Positions 24,968 through 32,731 of a stretch of DNA of 46,185 bases are shown here, piece by piece. A model generated the notes under the pieces. The model worked only from the letters and a program-made list of their open reading frames with translations, did no database searches and was not told the DNA's origin. Position numbers and translations under genes: made by a program. Every line of letters starts with the position of its first letter. The stretch's first letter is position 1. The stretch comes from Mesorhizobium sp. (GTDB lineage: Bacteria > Pseudomonadota > Alphaproteobacteria > Rhizobiales > Rhizobiaceae): positions 1 to 46,185 of the forward strand of contig SAQR01000050.1 of assembly GCA_004020365.1 (NCBI GenBank), in the 5' to 3' direction.

Positions 24968-25566
24968 GATGGCTTCCTTTCTTCTGGCTTGTCGTCCTCG
25001 CGCGGCTGGAGCAGCGCCTTCGCCGCTGCCGCGCCAGCCTCAAGAATGCGATCGGACAGTTCGGTTCCGTTCACCGCGCGCGACAGCTCAAGCGTGCCGA
25101 TCAGGGTCGCGAAGACGCCAAACGCGACAGCCTCGGGGTCGCGGGCGTCGGGCGTCAGTTCGGCCGCCACTAGGCGTACGAGCTTGAGCAGGTGTTCGGC
25201 GTAAACCTGGCGCGTCTCGACCGGCTCACGCGCAATTTCGGGCAACAGCGCGGCGGAAGCGCAGCCTTTGCCTGGATTGTCGCGGTGTTCCGCCGACAGA
25301 TACGTGTCGATCGCCATGGATAGGCCACCGGCCGCCAGCACCGCTTGAATCTGCATCGCCTGAACCTCCAGGGCGGCCGCCACACTCTCACGCACGAGCG
25401 CCGCCTTGGACGAAAAGTGCGGATAGAAAGCGCCGTTGGTCAGTCCCGCCTCGCCCATGATGCCGGCGATACCTGATGCAGCGATGCCGTCGGAGCGAAA
25501 CCGTTCGGTCGCCACATCCATGATCCGCTGCCGCGATGCGTCCTTCCTGCCCTTCTCGTAGCGCAT
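24964..25566 (-). CDS. TetR family transcriptional regulator
   Basis: A 200-residue TetR protein: the helix-turn-helix spans RIMDVATERFRSDGIAASGIAGIMGEAGLTNGAFYPHFSSKAALV, with the GAFYPHF core that contacts DNA, followed by a helical ligand-binding domain (RDNPGKGCASAALLPEI). The start ATG 25566 has GGAG upstream. It is the first gene of a tetR-hydrolase pair and is divergent from a quinone-oxidoreductase-like gene, the usual arrangement for a self-regulating repressor. Nested palindromes in the 108-bp space are candidate operators. It resembles regulators in the AcrR/NemR-like branch. Confidence 0.93.
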   Translation of the reverse strand: MRYEKGRKDASRQRIMDVATERFRSDGIAASGIAGIMGEAGLTNGAFYPHFSSKAALVRESVAAALEVQAMQIQAVLAAGGLSMAIDTYLSAEHRDNPGKGCASAALLPEIAREPVETRQVYAEHLLKLVRLVAAELTPDARDPEAVAFGVFATLIGTLELSRAVNGTELSDRILEAGAAAAKALLQPREDDKPEERKPS

Positions 25567-25586
25567 ATTTTTTCTCCTTCGATCAG

Positions 25587-25633
25587 CTATTGCATTATGA
25601 TCATAATATCAGTAAATGGGCGTAATGCAATAG
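25587..25633. promoter_or_regulatory. Nested palindromic operators between tetR and the divergent oxidoreductase
   Basis: CTATTGCATTA (25587-25597) is repeated in exact inversion as TAATGCAATAG (25623-25633). Inside the left part lies a second palindrome, ATTATGATCATAAT (25594-25607). Both lie in the only AT-rich part of the divergent space and cover the likely promoters. TetR-type repressors bind such dyads; which of the two is the operator cannot be decided by eye. Confidence 0.7.
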
Positions 25634-25674
25634 GGGCGCGTCACTCCGGGTCTCCTCAATTTAGGAAAGCTGCA

Positions 25675-26676
25675 ATGAAGGCCTTCATCATCGATCGATA
25701 CGCAAAGAACGCTCCCCTGCGGCTCGGAGACGTTCCGGAGCCGGAAGTCGGGGAAAAGGACGTGCTGGTGCAGATCCATGCCGCCAGCGTCAATCTGCTG
25801 GACTCCAAGATCAGGGATGGAGAGTTCAAACTCATCCTGCCCTATCGCCGGCCTTTCGTTGCAGGCCATGACGTGGCCGGAACGGTCATTCGCGTCGGCT
25901 CGAAAGTCCGACATTTCAAACCGGGCGACGAGGTCTATGCGCGACCGCGCGACGGTCGGATCGGAACGTTCGCCGAGTGCATCACGATTGATGATGCGGA
26001 CGTGGCGCTGAAGCCAAAGAACCTCAGCATGGAAGAGGCTGCGTCGATTCCCCTGGTGGGGCTGACCGCCTGGCAGGCGCTGGTTGAAAGAGCGAAGCTG
26101 AAGAAAGGACAGAAGGTCTTTATTCAGGCTGGTTCCGGCGGAGTGGGAACATTCGCCATCCAATTGGCAAAGCACCTCGGCGCGACGGTCGCCACGACAA
26201 CAAGCGCATCGAACACGGATATGGTCAGGAAGCTGGGCGCCGATGTCATTATCGACTACAAGAAGGATGACTTCGAGAAAGTGCTTTCGGGCTACGACGT
26301 CGTCCTGAATAGCCAGGACAACAAGACCCTAGAAAAGTCCCTGCGTGTGTTGAAGCCAGGTGGCGTCGCCGTTTCGATCTCCGGTCCGCCCGATCCTGGG
26401 TTTGCCAGGGAGAAGGGGCTGAGTTGGGTGTTGAACCTGGTCATGCGCGCTCTGAGCGCAGGCATCAGGAGGCGGGCGAAACGCGTGGATGTCCGATATT
26501 CGTTCCTGTTCATGGCGGCCAATGGCGAGCAGTTGAAAAAGATCACGTCGCTCATCGAAACGGGCGTCATCCGCCCGGTCGTAGATCGCGTCTTTCCGTT
26601 TGAGCAGACCAATGAGGCGCTGGCCTACATCGAGCAGGGCCGGGCCAAGGGCAAGGTTGTCATCAAGATCAAATAG
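25675..26676 (+). CDS. NADP-dependent alcohol dehydrogenase/quinone oxidoreductase (zinc-free MDR family)
   Basis: A 333-residue medium-chain reductase. The N-terminal GroES-like domain has IHAASVNLLDSKIRDG and PFVAGHDVAGTV; the Rossmann domain has the cofactor loop FIQAGSGGVGTFAIQLAKHLGA. No structural zinc cysteine cluster is present, as in quinone oxidoreductases. Such enzymes reduce quinones, enals or aldehydes and are often controlled by TetR repressors. ATG 25675 has AGGAAAG upstream; the frame to 25597 crosses the operator and is not used. It is divergent from tetR. Confidence 0.9.
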   Translation: MKAFIIDRYAKNAPLRLGDVPEPEVGEKDVLVQIHAASVNLLDSKIRDGEFKLILPYRRPFVAGHDVAGTVIRVGSKVRHFKPGDEVYARPRDGRIGTFAECITIDDADVALKPKNLSMEEAASIPLVGLTAWQALVERAKLKKGQKVFIQAGSGGVGTFAIQLAKHLGATVATTTSASNTDMVRKLGADVIIDYKKDDFEKVLSGYDVVLNSQDNKTLEKSLRVLKPGGVAVSISGPPDPGFAREKGLSWVLNLVMRALSAGIRRRAKRVDVRYSFLFMAANGEQLKKITSLIETGVIRPVVDRVFPFEQTNEALAYIEQGRAKGKVVIKIK

Positions 26677-26731
26677 CTCTGAAATGCTTCAGGCGACGAC
26701 GTCCGCCTCTGGGCGCAACTTCAGGTTGAGG

Positions 26732-26752
26732 GCATGTTTTTGCGCGACATGC
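26732..26752. repeat. Short imperfect palindrome between convergent genes
   Basis: GCATGT (26732-26737) and ACATGC (26747-26752) flank TTTTGCGCG. The string TTTTTGCGCGACATGC resembles a rhizobial intergenic repeat also seen near 34050-34145. It could end transcription of the oxidoreductase (+) or the MFS gene (-). Confidence 0.4.
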
Positions 26753-26753
26753 A

Positions 26754-28397
26754 TTAATGCTCGATTGGTCCTTTCGGCATGACGATTGTCGTGCCGGCGG
26801 TTGTCGGACGCTCGATCATGCGGCGCACGCGCGGCGGCTCGTCGCCGCTGTGCAGCGCCCGCAGGCGCTCGCCGACAACGGCGTCGGCGTGGGTGGCCCG
26901 CTTGTTGTGGCGGATGTATTCGAGCCATGTCGGCGTGTGATAGTGCTCGATCCATATTGCGGGATTTTCGAGATCGCGCGCCAGCGTCCAGTTGCGGGCG
27001 CCGTCCCGGCGGCGGATGCGGCCGCGTTCGGCCATGGTGGCCAGGAATTCCGGCACGTCCTCCTCGCGGATGATGTACTCGATCATGATGGCGATCGGGC
27101 CGCTGCGCAGCTTTAGGTCGAGCGCAAGGTGCGGCTCCTTGAAACGGTTCAGCGGATCGAGGTTGAGCACCGCCTGCTGCGGCAAGGGCAGCAACAGGCC
27201 GATCGCGCCGCCAGCCAGCATCGTGACGGCGGCCGCGGTCAGCGCGAACTCGGCGCCCTGCGCATCGGCGACGACACCCCAGATCCAGCTGCCGAGTGCG
27301 ATGCCGCCGAAGGTCGCCGTCTGATAAACCGAGAGCACCCGGCCGACCACCCAGCGCGGCGTCGACATCTGCACCGTGACGTTGAAATGCGCCAGCGCGA
27401 CCACCCAGCAGGCGCCGCCGATGAGCAGTCCGAGCGACGTTTGCCAGGCCTGATCGCTGACGGCGGCATTGAAGGCGCAGAGCGCAAAGCCGGCGAATGC
27501 CATGCGCACCATCGTCTCGCTCGACAGGATCTGCCTCAGCCGGACGCTGATCAGCGCGCCGCCGACGGCGCCGATGCCGAAAGCACCGAGCATGATGCCG
27601 TAGGTCAAGGCATCGCCCTTGACGACGTCGCGCGCCACCAGCGGCAGCAGCGCCAGAACCGCGCCGGCGCTGAAGCCGAAGGCCGCACCCCTGACCAGCA
27701 CCTTGCCGATATTGGGCGACATGGCGACGTAACGCAGGCCGGCACCCATCGCCGCGCCAAGCGTCTCGCGCGGCAGTGTCGAGGCCGGCAATTCTGGCTT
27801 CCAGCGGGCCAGCACGATGATCAGCCCGACATAGCTCAATGCGTTGGCGGCAAACGCCGCTGCGGCACCTGCGGCGGCAACGATGATGCCGCCGATCGCC
27901 GGGCCGACGCTGCGCGTCAGGTTGAAGCCCAGCGAGTTAAGCGCGACGGCGGCCGGCAGCTTGGCGCGCGGCACCATGTCGCCGACAGAAGCTTGCCATG
28001 ACGGGTTGTAAAGCGCCGTGCCGCTGTTGATCAGGAAGGCGAAGGCGAGCAGCGTCCACGGCGTCATCAAGCCAAGATAGGTGAACACGGTCAACAGAAC
28101 CGAGACGACCAGCATGAAGATTTGGGCAATCAGCATGACCTTGCGCCGGTTGAAGCTGTCGGCGATGGCGCCGGCAACGAGCGCAAACAGCATGATCGGC
28201 AAAGTGGTCGAAGCCTGGACCAGCGCAACCTGATAGGACGAGGTGGCGATCGTGGTCATCATCCAGGCGGCGCCGACGCCCTGGATCAAGCCACCGAAAT
28301 TCGAAACCAGACTGGCCGACCATACGGCGCGGAAAATGCCGTGCCGGAACGGCGCCAGCGCCGAGACGCGTTCGCTGTCCGGCTCGTCGTCGATCAT
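26754..28397 (-). CDS. MFS_3 family transporter (transmembrane secretion effector/enterobactin-exporter-like)
   Basis: A 547-residue major facilitator. About twelve membrane helices are visible between residues 20 and 405, with the MFS_3 start FRAVWSASLVSNFGGLIQGVGAAWMMTTI and the loop ADSFNRRKVMLIAQ between helices II and III. The last 130 residues form a soluble domain (IEYIIREEDVPEFLATMAERG ... DGARNWTLARDLENPAIWIEHYH) resembling the antibiotic-biosynthesis-monooxygenase fold; this tail is normal for MFS_3. The substrate is unknown. The start ATG 28397 lacks a clear ribosome-binding site. It is divergent from the arsR cluster across a 286-bp space with a repeat. Confidence 0.9.
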   Translation of the reverse strand: MIDDEPDSERVSALAPFRHGIFRAVWSASLVSNFGGLIQGVGAAWMMTTIATSSYQVALVQASTTLPIMLFALVAGAIADSFNRRKVMLIAQIFMLVVSVLLTVFTYLGLMTPWTLLAFAFLINSGTALYNPSWQASVGDMVPRAKLPAAVALNSLGFNLTRSVGPAIGGIIVAAAGAAAAFAANALSYVGLIIVLARWKPELPASTLPRETLGAAMGAGLRYVAMSPNIGKVLVRGAAFGFSAGAVLALLPLVARDVVKGDALTYGIMLGAFGIGAVGGALISVRLRQILSSETMVRMAFAGFALCAFNAAVSDQAWQTSLGLLIGGACWVVALAHFNVTVQMSTPRWVVGRVLSVYQTATFGGIALGSWIWGVVADAQGAEFALTAAAVTMLAGGAIGLLLPLPQQAVLNLDPLNRFKEPHLALDLKLRSGPIAIMIEYIIREEDVPEFLATMAERGRIRRRDGARNWTLARDLENPAIWIEHYHTPTWLEYIRHNKRATHADAVVGERLRALHSGDEPPRVRRMIERPTTAGTTIVMPKGPIEH

Positions 28398-28466
28398 GGA
28401 TGCTTCCCCGACTTCAAATGCTGCGTTCTTCCAGAATCGGTGCCCTCATGCCGTCCCTTAGAAGTA

Positions 28467-28515
28467 GAGCATGACTTCGCAAAGGGCGAACGCCTTTTCA
28501 AAGAAGATCATGGTC
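28467..28515. repeat. Palindromic repeat of the GATCATGGTC family
   Basis: The element begins GAGCATGACTTCGC and ends GAAGATCATGGTC, with the inner arms AAGGGCG and CGCCTTTT. Its right end is identical to the ends of the 12845-12951 units, so this is a diverged member of the same family in the MFS-arsR space. Confidence 0.6.
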
Positions 28516-28683
28516 CAACAAAGAGATAGCGGTGGCTGGAACAGGTCAGCGGCCATTCTTGCAGGCCACATGAAGCGCTTCGGCCGCCTGCTCCAAGAAC
28601 TCGGTCGCGTTGGGCAAAAAATACTTAGCGACTTGACGAAGTTTTCGCTTGCGCCACCGGTAAATTGGGCGATAGTTAGCGAC

Positions 28684-29025
28684 ATGGCTAAGCATGATCC
28701 TGATCTCTCGCTGCTCTTCCATGCGCTCGCTGATCCGACCCGCCGGTCGATCCTGACCCGGCTAGCCGAAACACCTGCGCGGGTGACGGATCTGGCTGGG
28801 CCGACGGGACTGCGGCTGCCCACGGTGATGCGACACCTTTCCGTGCTGGAGGAGGCAGGGTTGATCACCACGTCCAAAGACGGGCGGATACGCACCTGCG
28901 CCATCGTACCCGAGGCTTTGGATCCAGCGCGAACATGGCTCGATGAACAGCGGGCCATCTGGGAAGCCCGGCTCGACCGGTTGGACGCATTTGTGATGAA
29001 TGTGATGAAGGAACGCGCAAAATGA
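28684..29025 (+). CDS. ArsR-family (winged-helix) regulator of the SRPBCC operon
   Basis: A 113-residue ArsR protein: HALADPTRRSILTRLAETPARVTDLAGPTGLRLPTVMRHLSVLEEAGLITTSKDGRIRTC contains the winged helix. There is no ELCVCD-type metal site, so this is the metal-free group that is usually encoded before SRPBCC/AHSA1 genes. It overlaps the next ATG by four bases. ATG 28684 was chosen although no Shine-Dalgarno sequence is visible; longer in-frame starts cross a repeat. It probably represses its own operon. Confidence 0.88.
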   Translation: MAKHDPDLSLLFHALADPTRRSILTRLAETPARVTDLAGPTGLRLPTVMRHLSVLEEAGLITTSKDGRIRTCAIVPEALDPARTWLDEQRAIWEARLDRLDAFVMNVMKERAK

Positions 29026-29948
29026 CACTGAACCCGGATCCAAGCAGCACGGCCCGTTCGACGCCTGATGGCAGGAGGGACCGATTTGCGACGCTGACCT
29101 TCGAGCGGGACGTGGCCGCGCCGTTGTCGGTGCTGTGGCAGGCTTGGACGGCCCCTGCCGCACGGGCAGTCTGGGCAGCGCCCATGCCCTCGGTAACCGT
29201 GGAGTTTTTGGAGGCCGACACCAGGGTCGGTGGTCGCGAGATCTCGCTCTGCAAGGTAGAGGGCGAGCCGGACATCCGCTGCGAGTGCGGCTGGCTGGCG
29301 TTGCAGCCGGGTGTCCGCAGCGTGAACTACGAGGTGGTCTCCTCCGAAGGCGTGACGCAATCAGCGGCGCTGGTGACGGCAAATCTTTCAGGCACAGACA
29401 AGCGCAGCCGGCTGGTCGTGACGGTGCAGCTTTCATCGCTGGCGCAGGACATGGAAGCCGGCTACCAGGCGGGCTTCGGTGCCGGCCTGGACAACCTCGC
29501 GGGCGCGGCCGAGCGAACCATGGTGCTGCAGCGGGTGATTCAGGCGCCGCGGTCCGCCGTCTGGAACTCCTGGATGAACCCTGAAACGCTGCCGCAATGG
29601 TGGGGGCCGGAAGGCTTCTCCTGTCGAACCAAGAGGATCGACTTGCGAGCCGGCGGCGAGTGGGTATTCGACATGATCGCGCCTGACGGCACGGTCTTCC
29701 CGAACCACCATCTCTATAACGAGGTCCGGCCCGAGGAGAGGATCGGCTACACGCTGCATTGGGGCGAAAACGGGCCGAAACATGCCGACGCCTGGGCCTC
29801 GTTCGAGGATCAGGACGGGGCAACGAAGGTAACGCTGGGCATGGTATTCAGCACGGCTGCCGAGTTCCAGGAGGCGAAGGGCTTCGGTGCCGTGGAACTG
29901 GGACTGCAAACTCTCGGCAAACTGGAACGCTTCGTCGCATCCCGCTGA
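29022..29948 (+). CDS. SRPBCC protein with two AHSA1-like domains
   Basis: The 308-residue protein contains two copies of the AHSA1 (activator of Hsp90 ATPase homologue) START-like fold: residues about 18-145 (TFERDVAAPLSVLWQAWTAPAARAVW) and 160-305 (LQRVIQAPRSAVWNSWMNPETLPQWWGPEGFSC). The second copy is canonical (PQWWGPEG, GGEWVFDMIAPDG, ATKVTLGMVFSTAAEF); the first is more diverged. Such proteins bind hydrophobic ligands; the function is unknown. It is translationally coupled to arsR. Confidence 0.88.
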   Translation: MTLNPDPSSTARSTPDGRRDRFATLTFERDVAAPLSVLWQAWTAPAARAVWAAPMPSVTVEFLEADTRVGGREISLCKVEGEPDIRCECGWLALQPGVRSVNYEVVSSEGVTQSAALVTANLSGTDKRSRLVVTVQLSSLAQDMEAGYQAGFGAGLDNLAGAAERTMVLQRVIQAPRSAVWNSWMNPETLPQWWGPEGFSCRTKRIDLRAGGEWVFDMIAPDGTVFPNHHLYNEVRPEERIGYTLHWGENGPKHADAWASFEDQDGATKVTLGMVFSTAAEFQEAKGFGAVELGLQTLGKLERFVASR

Positions 29949-30006
29949 AATGCTGCGATTTCCCGTCGGGTCGAGACACAAAGGGATACACGAAGAGGAG
30001 TGTTCT

Positions 30007-30555
30007 ATGAGAAAACTGATCATATGGGACATGGTGAGCGTCGACGGCTTCTTCGAAGGTCCGGACAGGGACATCAGCTGGTTCGTCTTCGAAGACGAAC
30101 TTGAGAACTACATTCGTGAGACCCAGGAAAACGCCGACACGCTGATTTTCGGCCGCGTGACCTACGAGCTCATGGCAGCCTATTGGCCGTCCGAGCAAGG
30201 CTGGATCGCGGATTTCATGAACAAGATCGAGAAGGTGGTCTTCTCGCGCACGCTGAAAAGCGCCGACTGGAACAACACGAAGCTCTTCAACGGCAATGTC
30301 GCGGAAGAAGTCTCCAAGCTGAAGACCAGGGACGGCGGAGACATCTTCGTGTTCGGCAGCGCCGACCTCACGGCGACCCTGATGGAGCACGGCCTGATCG
30401 ACGAGTATCACCTCGGGATCAACCCCGTCATTCTCGGGAAAGGCACGCCGCTCTTCAAGGGCGCCCCGAACCGGATACCCCTGAAGCATCTCGAGACGAA
30501 GACGCTCAAGTCAGGTGTTGTCATCCTCCATTACGCGCCGGAGAGCAGACAATGA
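30007..30555 (+). CDS. Dihydrofolate-reductase-like (RibD C-terminal fold) protein
   Basis: A 182-residue protein of the RibD_C/YyaP group. It opens MRKLIIWDMVSVDGFFEGPDRD (the DHFR-like strand with SVDGF), then ADTLIFGRVTYELMAAYWP, the GGDIFVFGSADLTATLMEHGLIDEYHLGINPVILGKGTPLF segment, the hallmark of the family. The members reduce pteridine- or flavin-like pyrimidines; a specific reaction is not established. ATG 30007 has GAGGAG six bases upstream. It follows the SRPBCC gene by 58 bases and probably shares its operon. Confidence 0.9.
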   Translation: MRKLIIWDMVSVDGFFEGPDRDISWFVFEDELENYIRETQENADTLIFGRVTYELMAAYWPSEQGWIADFMNKIEKVVFSRTLKSADWNNTKLFNGNVAEEVSKLKTRDGGDIFVFGSADLTATLMEHGLIDEYHLGINPVILGKGTPLFKGAPNRIPLKHLETKTLKSGVVILHYAPESRQ

Positions 30556-30626
30556 CGATCGATCCACTCTTTCCCGTCAACCAGGTTTGTCAATATGGGA
30601 GGACCCGGGGAAGCGGCGCGCTCTAA
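30552..30626 (+). pseudogene. 24-codon start of a gene truncated by a repeat
   Basis: An ATG overlaps the stop of the preceding gene (ATGA) and encodes MTIDPLFPVNQVCQYGRTRG plus four residues. After this the sequence becomes the repeat GCGCTCTAACTCCTTGTTTTACG, common in Mesorhizobium. The overlap suggests that a third or fourth operon gene once continued here and was cut off; a chance ORF is equally possible. Confidence 0.3.
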
Positions 30627-30720
30627 CTCCTTGTTTTACGCAAACGTGGGATGACGAGGCCCGATGCGTGTTCAGCTCGTTGCGGCGCATCGTTCCGAAT
30701 GCTCGTCATCCCATTCAGGT
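30620..30720. repeat. Rhizobial intergenic repeat with 11-bp inverted ends
   Basis: The segment CTCTAACTCCTTGTTTTACG (from 30620) is a recurrent Mesorhizobium sequence. It is followed by GGGATGACGAG (30648-30658), whose exact inverse CTCGTCATCCC stands at 30702-30712. The repeat lies between convergent genes and probably acts as a passive spacer or terminator. Confidence 0.55.
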
Positions 30721-31373
30721 TAGCTCATGGCGCTTGGCACCGGCGTGTTTAGCAACTGCTGTTCCCACAGGAACGCGATGCCGCTGCCACCGACATGATA
30801 CTTCAGTATGTCCGACAGTTCGGCGGCATGCTCGGTCCGGGCCCAGTCGCGCTGCCATTCCGACGCTAGCGCCAGCCAGGTCATCATGTTCGCGCCGGCC
30901 GCGATCATCCGTTGGATGGCGACCTCGTGGGCCTCGACCGAAGTCCCTCCCGAAGCGTCGGTGATGACCGTCACATCCCAGCCTTCGCCGAGAGCCTGGA
31001 TAACCGGCATCGCGACGCATATCTCGGTCCAAAGGCCGGCAATGATCAGCTGCTTGCGGCCCGTCGCCTTGACCGCGTCCACGACCTTCTTATCCTCCCA
31101 GGTGTTGATGAACGTCCGGTCGATCACCTCCTGTCCAGGAAACACATCGGTGATCTGGGGGAAGAGCAGACCGCCCCGGTCGGCAATCACGCTGGTCAGG
31201 ATGGTCGGGACGGCGAAGGCCTTGGCTGCCTTCGCCAGAGCCGTCGAATTGTTCACCACCATCTGTGGGTCGTGGCTGTTCAGGTTCGCAAGCTGGTAAG
31301 GCTGGTGGTCGATGAGAACGAGTACCGAATCTTCAGGACGAAGAAGCGAATCCAGGCCGTTACGAAAAGTCAT
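30720..31373 (-). CDS. Isochorismatase-family cysteine hydrolase
   Basis: A 217-residue protein: VLVLIDHQPYQLANLNSHD holds the catalytic D22, and GLWTEICVAMPVIQALGEG carries the nucleophile C119, with T116 and E117 in the oxyanion segment. The family includes nicotinamidases, YcaC-like hydrolases and N-carbamoylsarcosine amidases; this protein is closest in feel to the YcaC-like group (AAGANMMTWLALASEWQRDWAR). The function is uncertain. ATG 31373 has AGAGGA eight bases upstream; longer frames to 31613 overlap the LysR gene. It is divergent from a LysR regulator. Confidence 0.9.
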   Translation of the reverse strand: MTFRNGLDSLLRPEDSVLVLIDHQPYQLANLNSHDPQMVVNNSTALAKAAKAFAVPTILTSVIADRGGLLFPQITDVFPGQEVIDRTFINTWEDKKVVDAVKATGRKQLIIAGLWTEICVAMPVIQALGEGWDVTVITDASGGTSVEAHEVAIQRMIAAGANMMTWLALASEWQRDWARTEHAAELSDILKYHVGGSGIAFLWEQQLLNTPVPSAMS

Positions 31374-31527
31374 GAGTACATCCTCTGCTGCCATTTTGAG
31401 TGAGATTGGTTTCGCCAAGAGACATGCGCCGACCGCGGCGCTGTCTGGAAGTGGTATTGCCGTTCCCATACGGGATGCGATAGTGCTCCGTTGTGCCAAG
31501 CTGTGTCGCAGAAACAGGAACACTGAA

Positions 31528-32421
31528 TTGGACATCGAAGACCTGCGGACATTCGTTGCAGTGGCCGATGCAGGAGGCGTATCGGCCGCCGCGCGTCGGC
31601 TCGGCGTCTCCAAGTCAATCGTCAGCCGGCGGCTTTTCCGGATCGAAGCAGAACTCGGCGTTCAGCTTCTTGCACGAACGACCCGCGGCGCCGCGCTTAC
31701 GGAAGCGGGGATCACGTTCAGGGATCATGCGGCCCGAGCCAGCGCCGAGATCGACACCGCCAGGGAAACGATCCTCCCAGCCGGTGATCTGCACGGCCGC
31801 CTTCGGGTTGCCATGCCGCTTACTTTCGGCCCGACCCACTTCGCCCCCGTGCTTGCGGAAATGGCGCAAGACCACCCGCAGCTCCACATCCATACGTCCT
31901 ACAGCGATCGCTTCGTTGATCTCATCGCAGAGGGTTTCGACTGCGCGATCCGGGTTGGGTACCTTCAGGACTCCAACCTGATCGCGAAGCGCATCGGACC
32001 GATCTATGGAAAGCTCGTCGCAAGTCCGGATTATATCAAAACGCGCGGTTCACCTCAGACGCCAGATGAGCTCGTCACGCATCAGGCACTCATGCAGGGG
32101 ACGGAAGCCTGGCAGTTCATGGATGGCGACAAGATCGTCACAGTCCAGCCGCAGGGCAGATTCAAGGCAGATAACGCTACGGCGCTTGCCGCCGCCGCAG
32201 TGGCAGGGCTCGGCATCGCTTGGCTCCCTGATTGCATCACGTATGACTATGTGACTTCCGGAGCGCTCGTTCCGATTATGACACGCTATCCCCCACCTTC
32301 GGCAGGCGCGTATGTCGTCCGACCGCCGGGTAAGCACCCCACACGGAAAGTCCGGGTCCTCACCGAGATGCTGATCGAGTACTTCGCACGAAATCCCCAC
32401 CTCTGGGGTCTCGACCGGTAA
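31528..32421 (+). CDS. LysR family transcriptional regulator, divergent from the isochorismatase gene
   Basis: The protein starts at TTG 31528 with AGGA eight bases upstream (297 residues). The helix-turn-helix is LDIEDLRTFVAVADAGGVSAAARRLGVSKSIVSRRLFRIEAELGVQLL. The ligand-binding half includes GRLRVAMPLTFGPTHFAPVLAEM and FDCAIRVGYLQDSNLIAKRI, the same branch as the LysR at 17235-18134. An ATG-less start is unusual but no ATG precedes the motif. It likely controls the divergent hydrolase from the 154-bp space between them. Confidence 0.9.
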   Translation: MDIEDLRTFVAVADAGGVSAAARRLGVSKSIVSRRLFRIEAELGVQLLARTTRGAALTEAGITFRDHAARASAEIDTARETILPAGDLHGRLRVAMPLTFGPTHFAPVLAEMAQDHPQLHIHTSYSDRFVDLIAEGFDCAIRVGYLQDSNLIAKRIGPIYGKLVASPDYIKTRGSPQTPDELVTHQALMQGTEAWQFMDGDKIVTVQPQGRFKADNATALAAAAVAGLGIAWLPDCITYDYVTSGALVPIMTRYPPPSAGAYVVRPPGKHPTRKVRVLTEMLIEYFARNPHLWGLDR

Positions 32422-32731
32422 AGCACTGACATCCGCGAAGCCTTGGCAGACGCGACATTTTGCCTGCACGTTCCACTTTCCGCGACACAGCTTGGCGCAT
32501 TGCGTGGCTAGCTGCGGAGACCGCCGCCCGCTAGTTCGGGCCGTCGTCGGGCGGGTAGCACTCAAGGTCGAATGGCGCGCTGAGAACTGGGGCAAGGGAC
32601 GCTTCGATCCGATCGATGACCGTATATTTCTCTTGCGGACTGACCGGCGCTGATAAGGTGATCGCGCGGGCGCTCGAGGACGACATGAACGATGTCGCGT
32701 GCCGGTTGAATTCAGGATGGAGACAGCGAAA
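32422..32731. other. 310-bp intergenic region without a convincing gene
   Basis: Between the LysR stop and the DUF5996 gene. A 51-codon frame on the minus strand (32531-32686, ending ...FDLECYPPDDGPN) has protein-like codon use but no Shine-Dalgarno sequence and no recognised family; it is left unannotated. No RNA gene or repeat was recognised. Confidence 0.4.

Noticed and set aside
26754-27150. The MFS gene's soluble C-terminal domain as a novel fusion
   Set aside because: MFS_3 proteins normally have this approximately 130-residue tail, so it is not unusual.
32531-32686. A 51-codon minus-strand frame upstream of the DUF5996 gene
   Set aside because: Codon use is acceptable, but there is no ribosome-binding site, no recognised family and no operon context.
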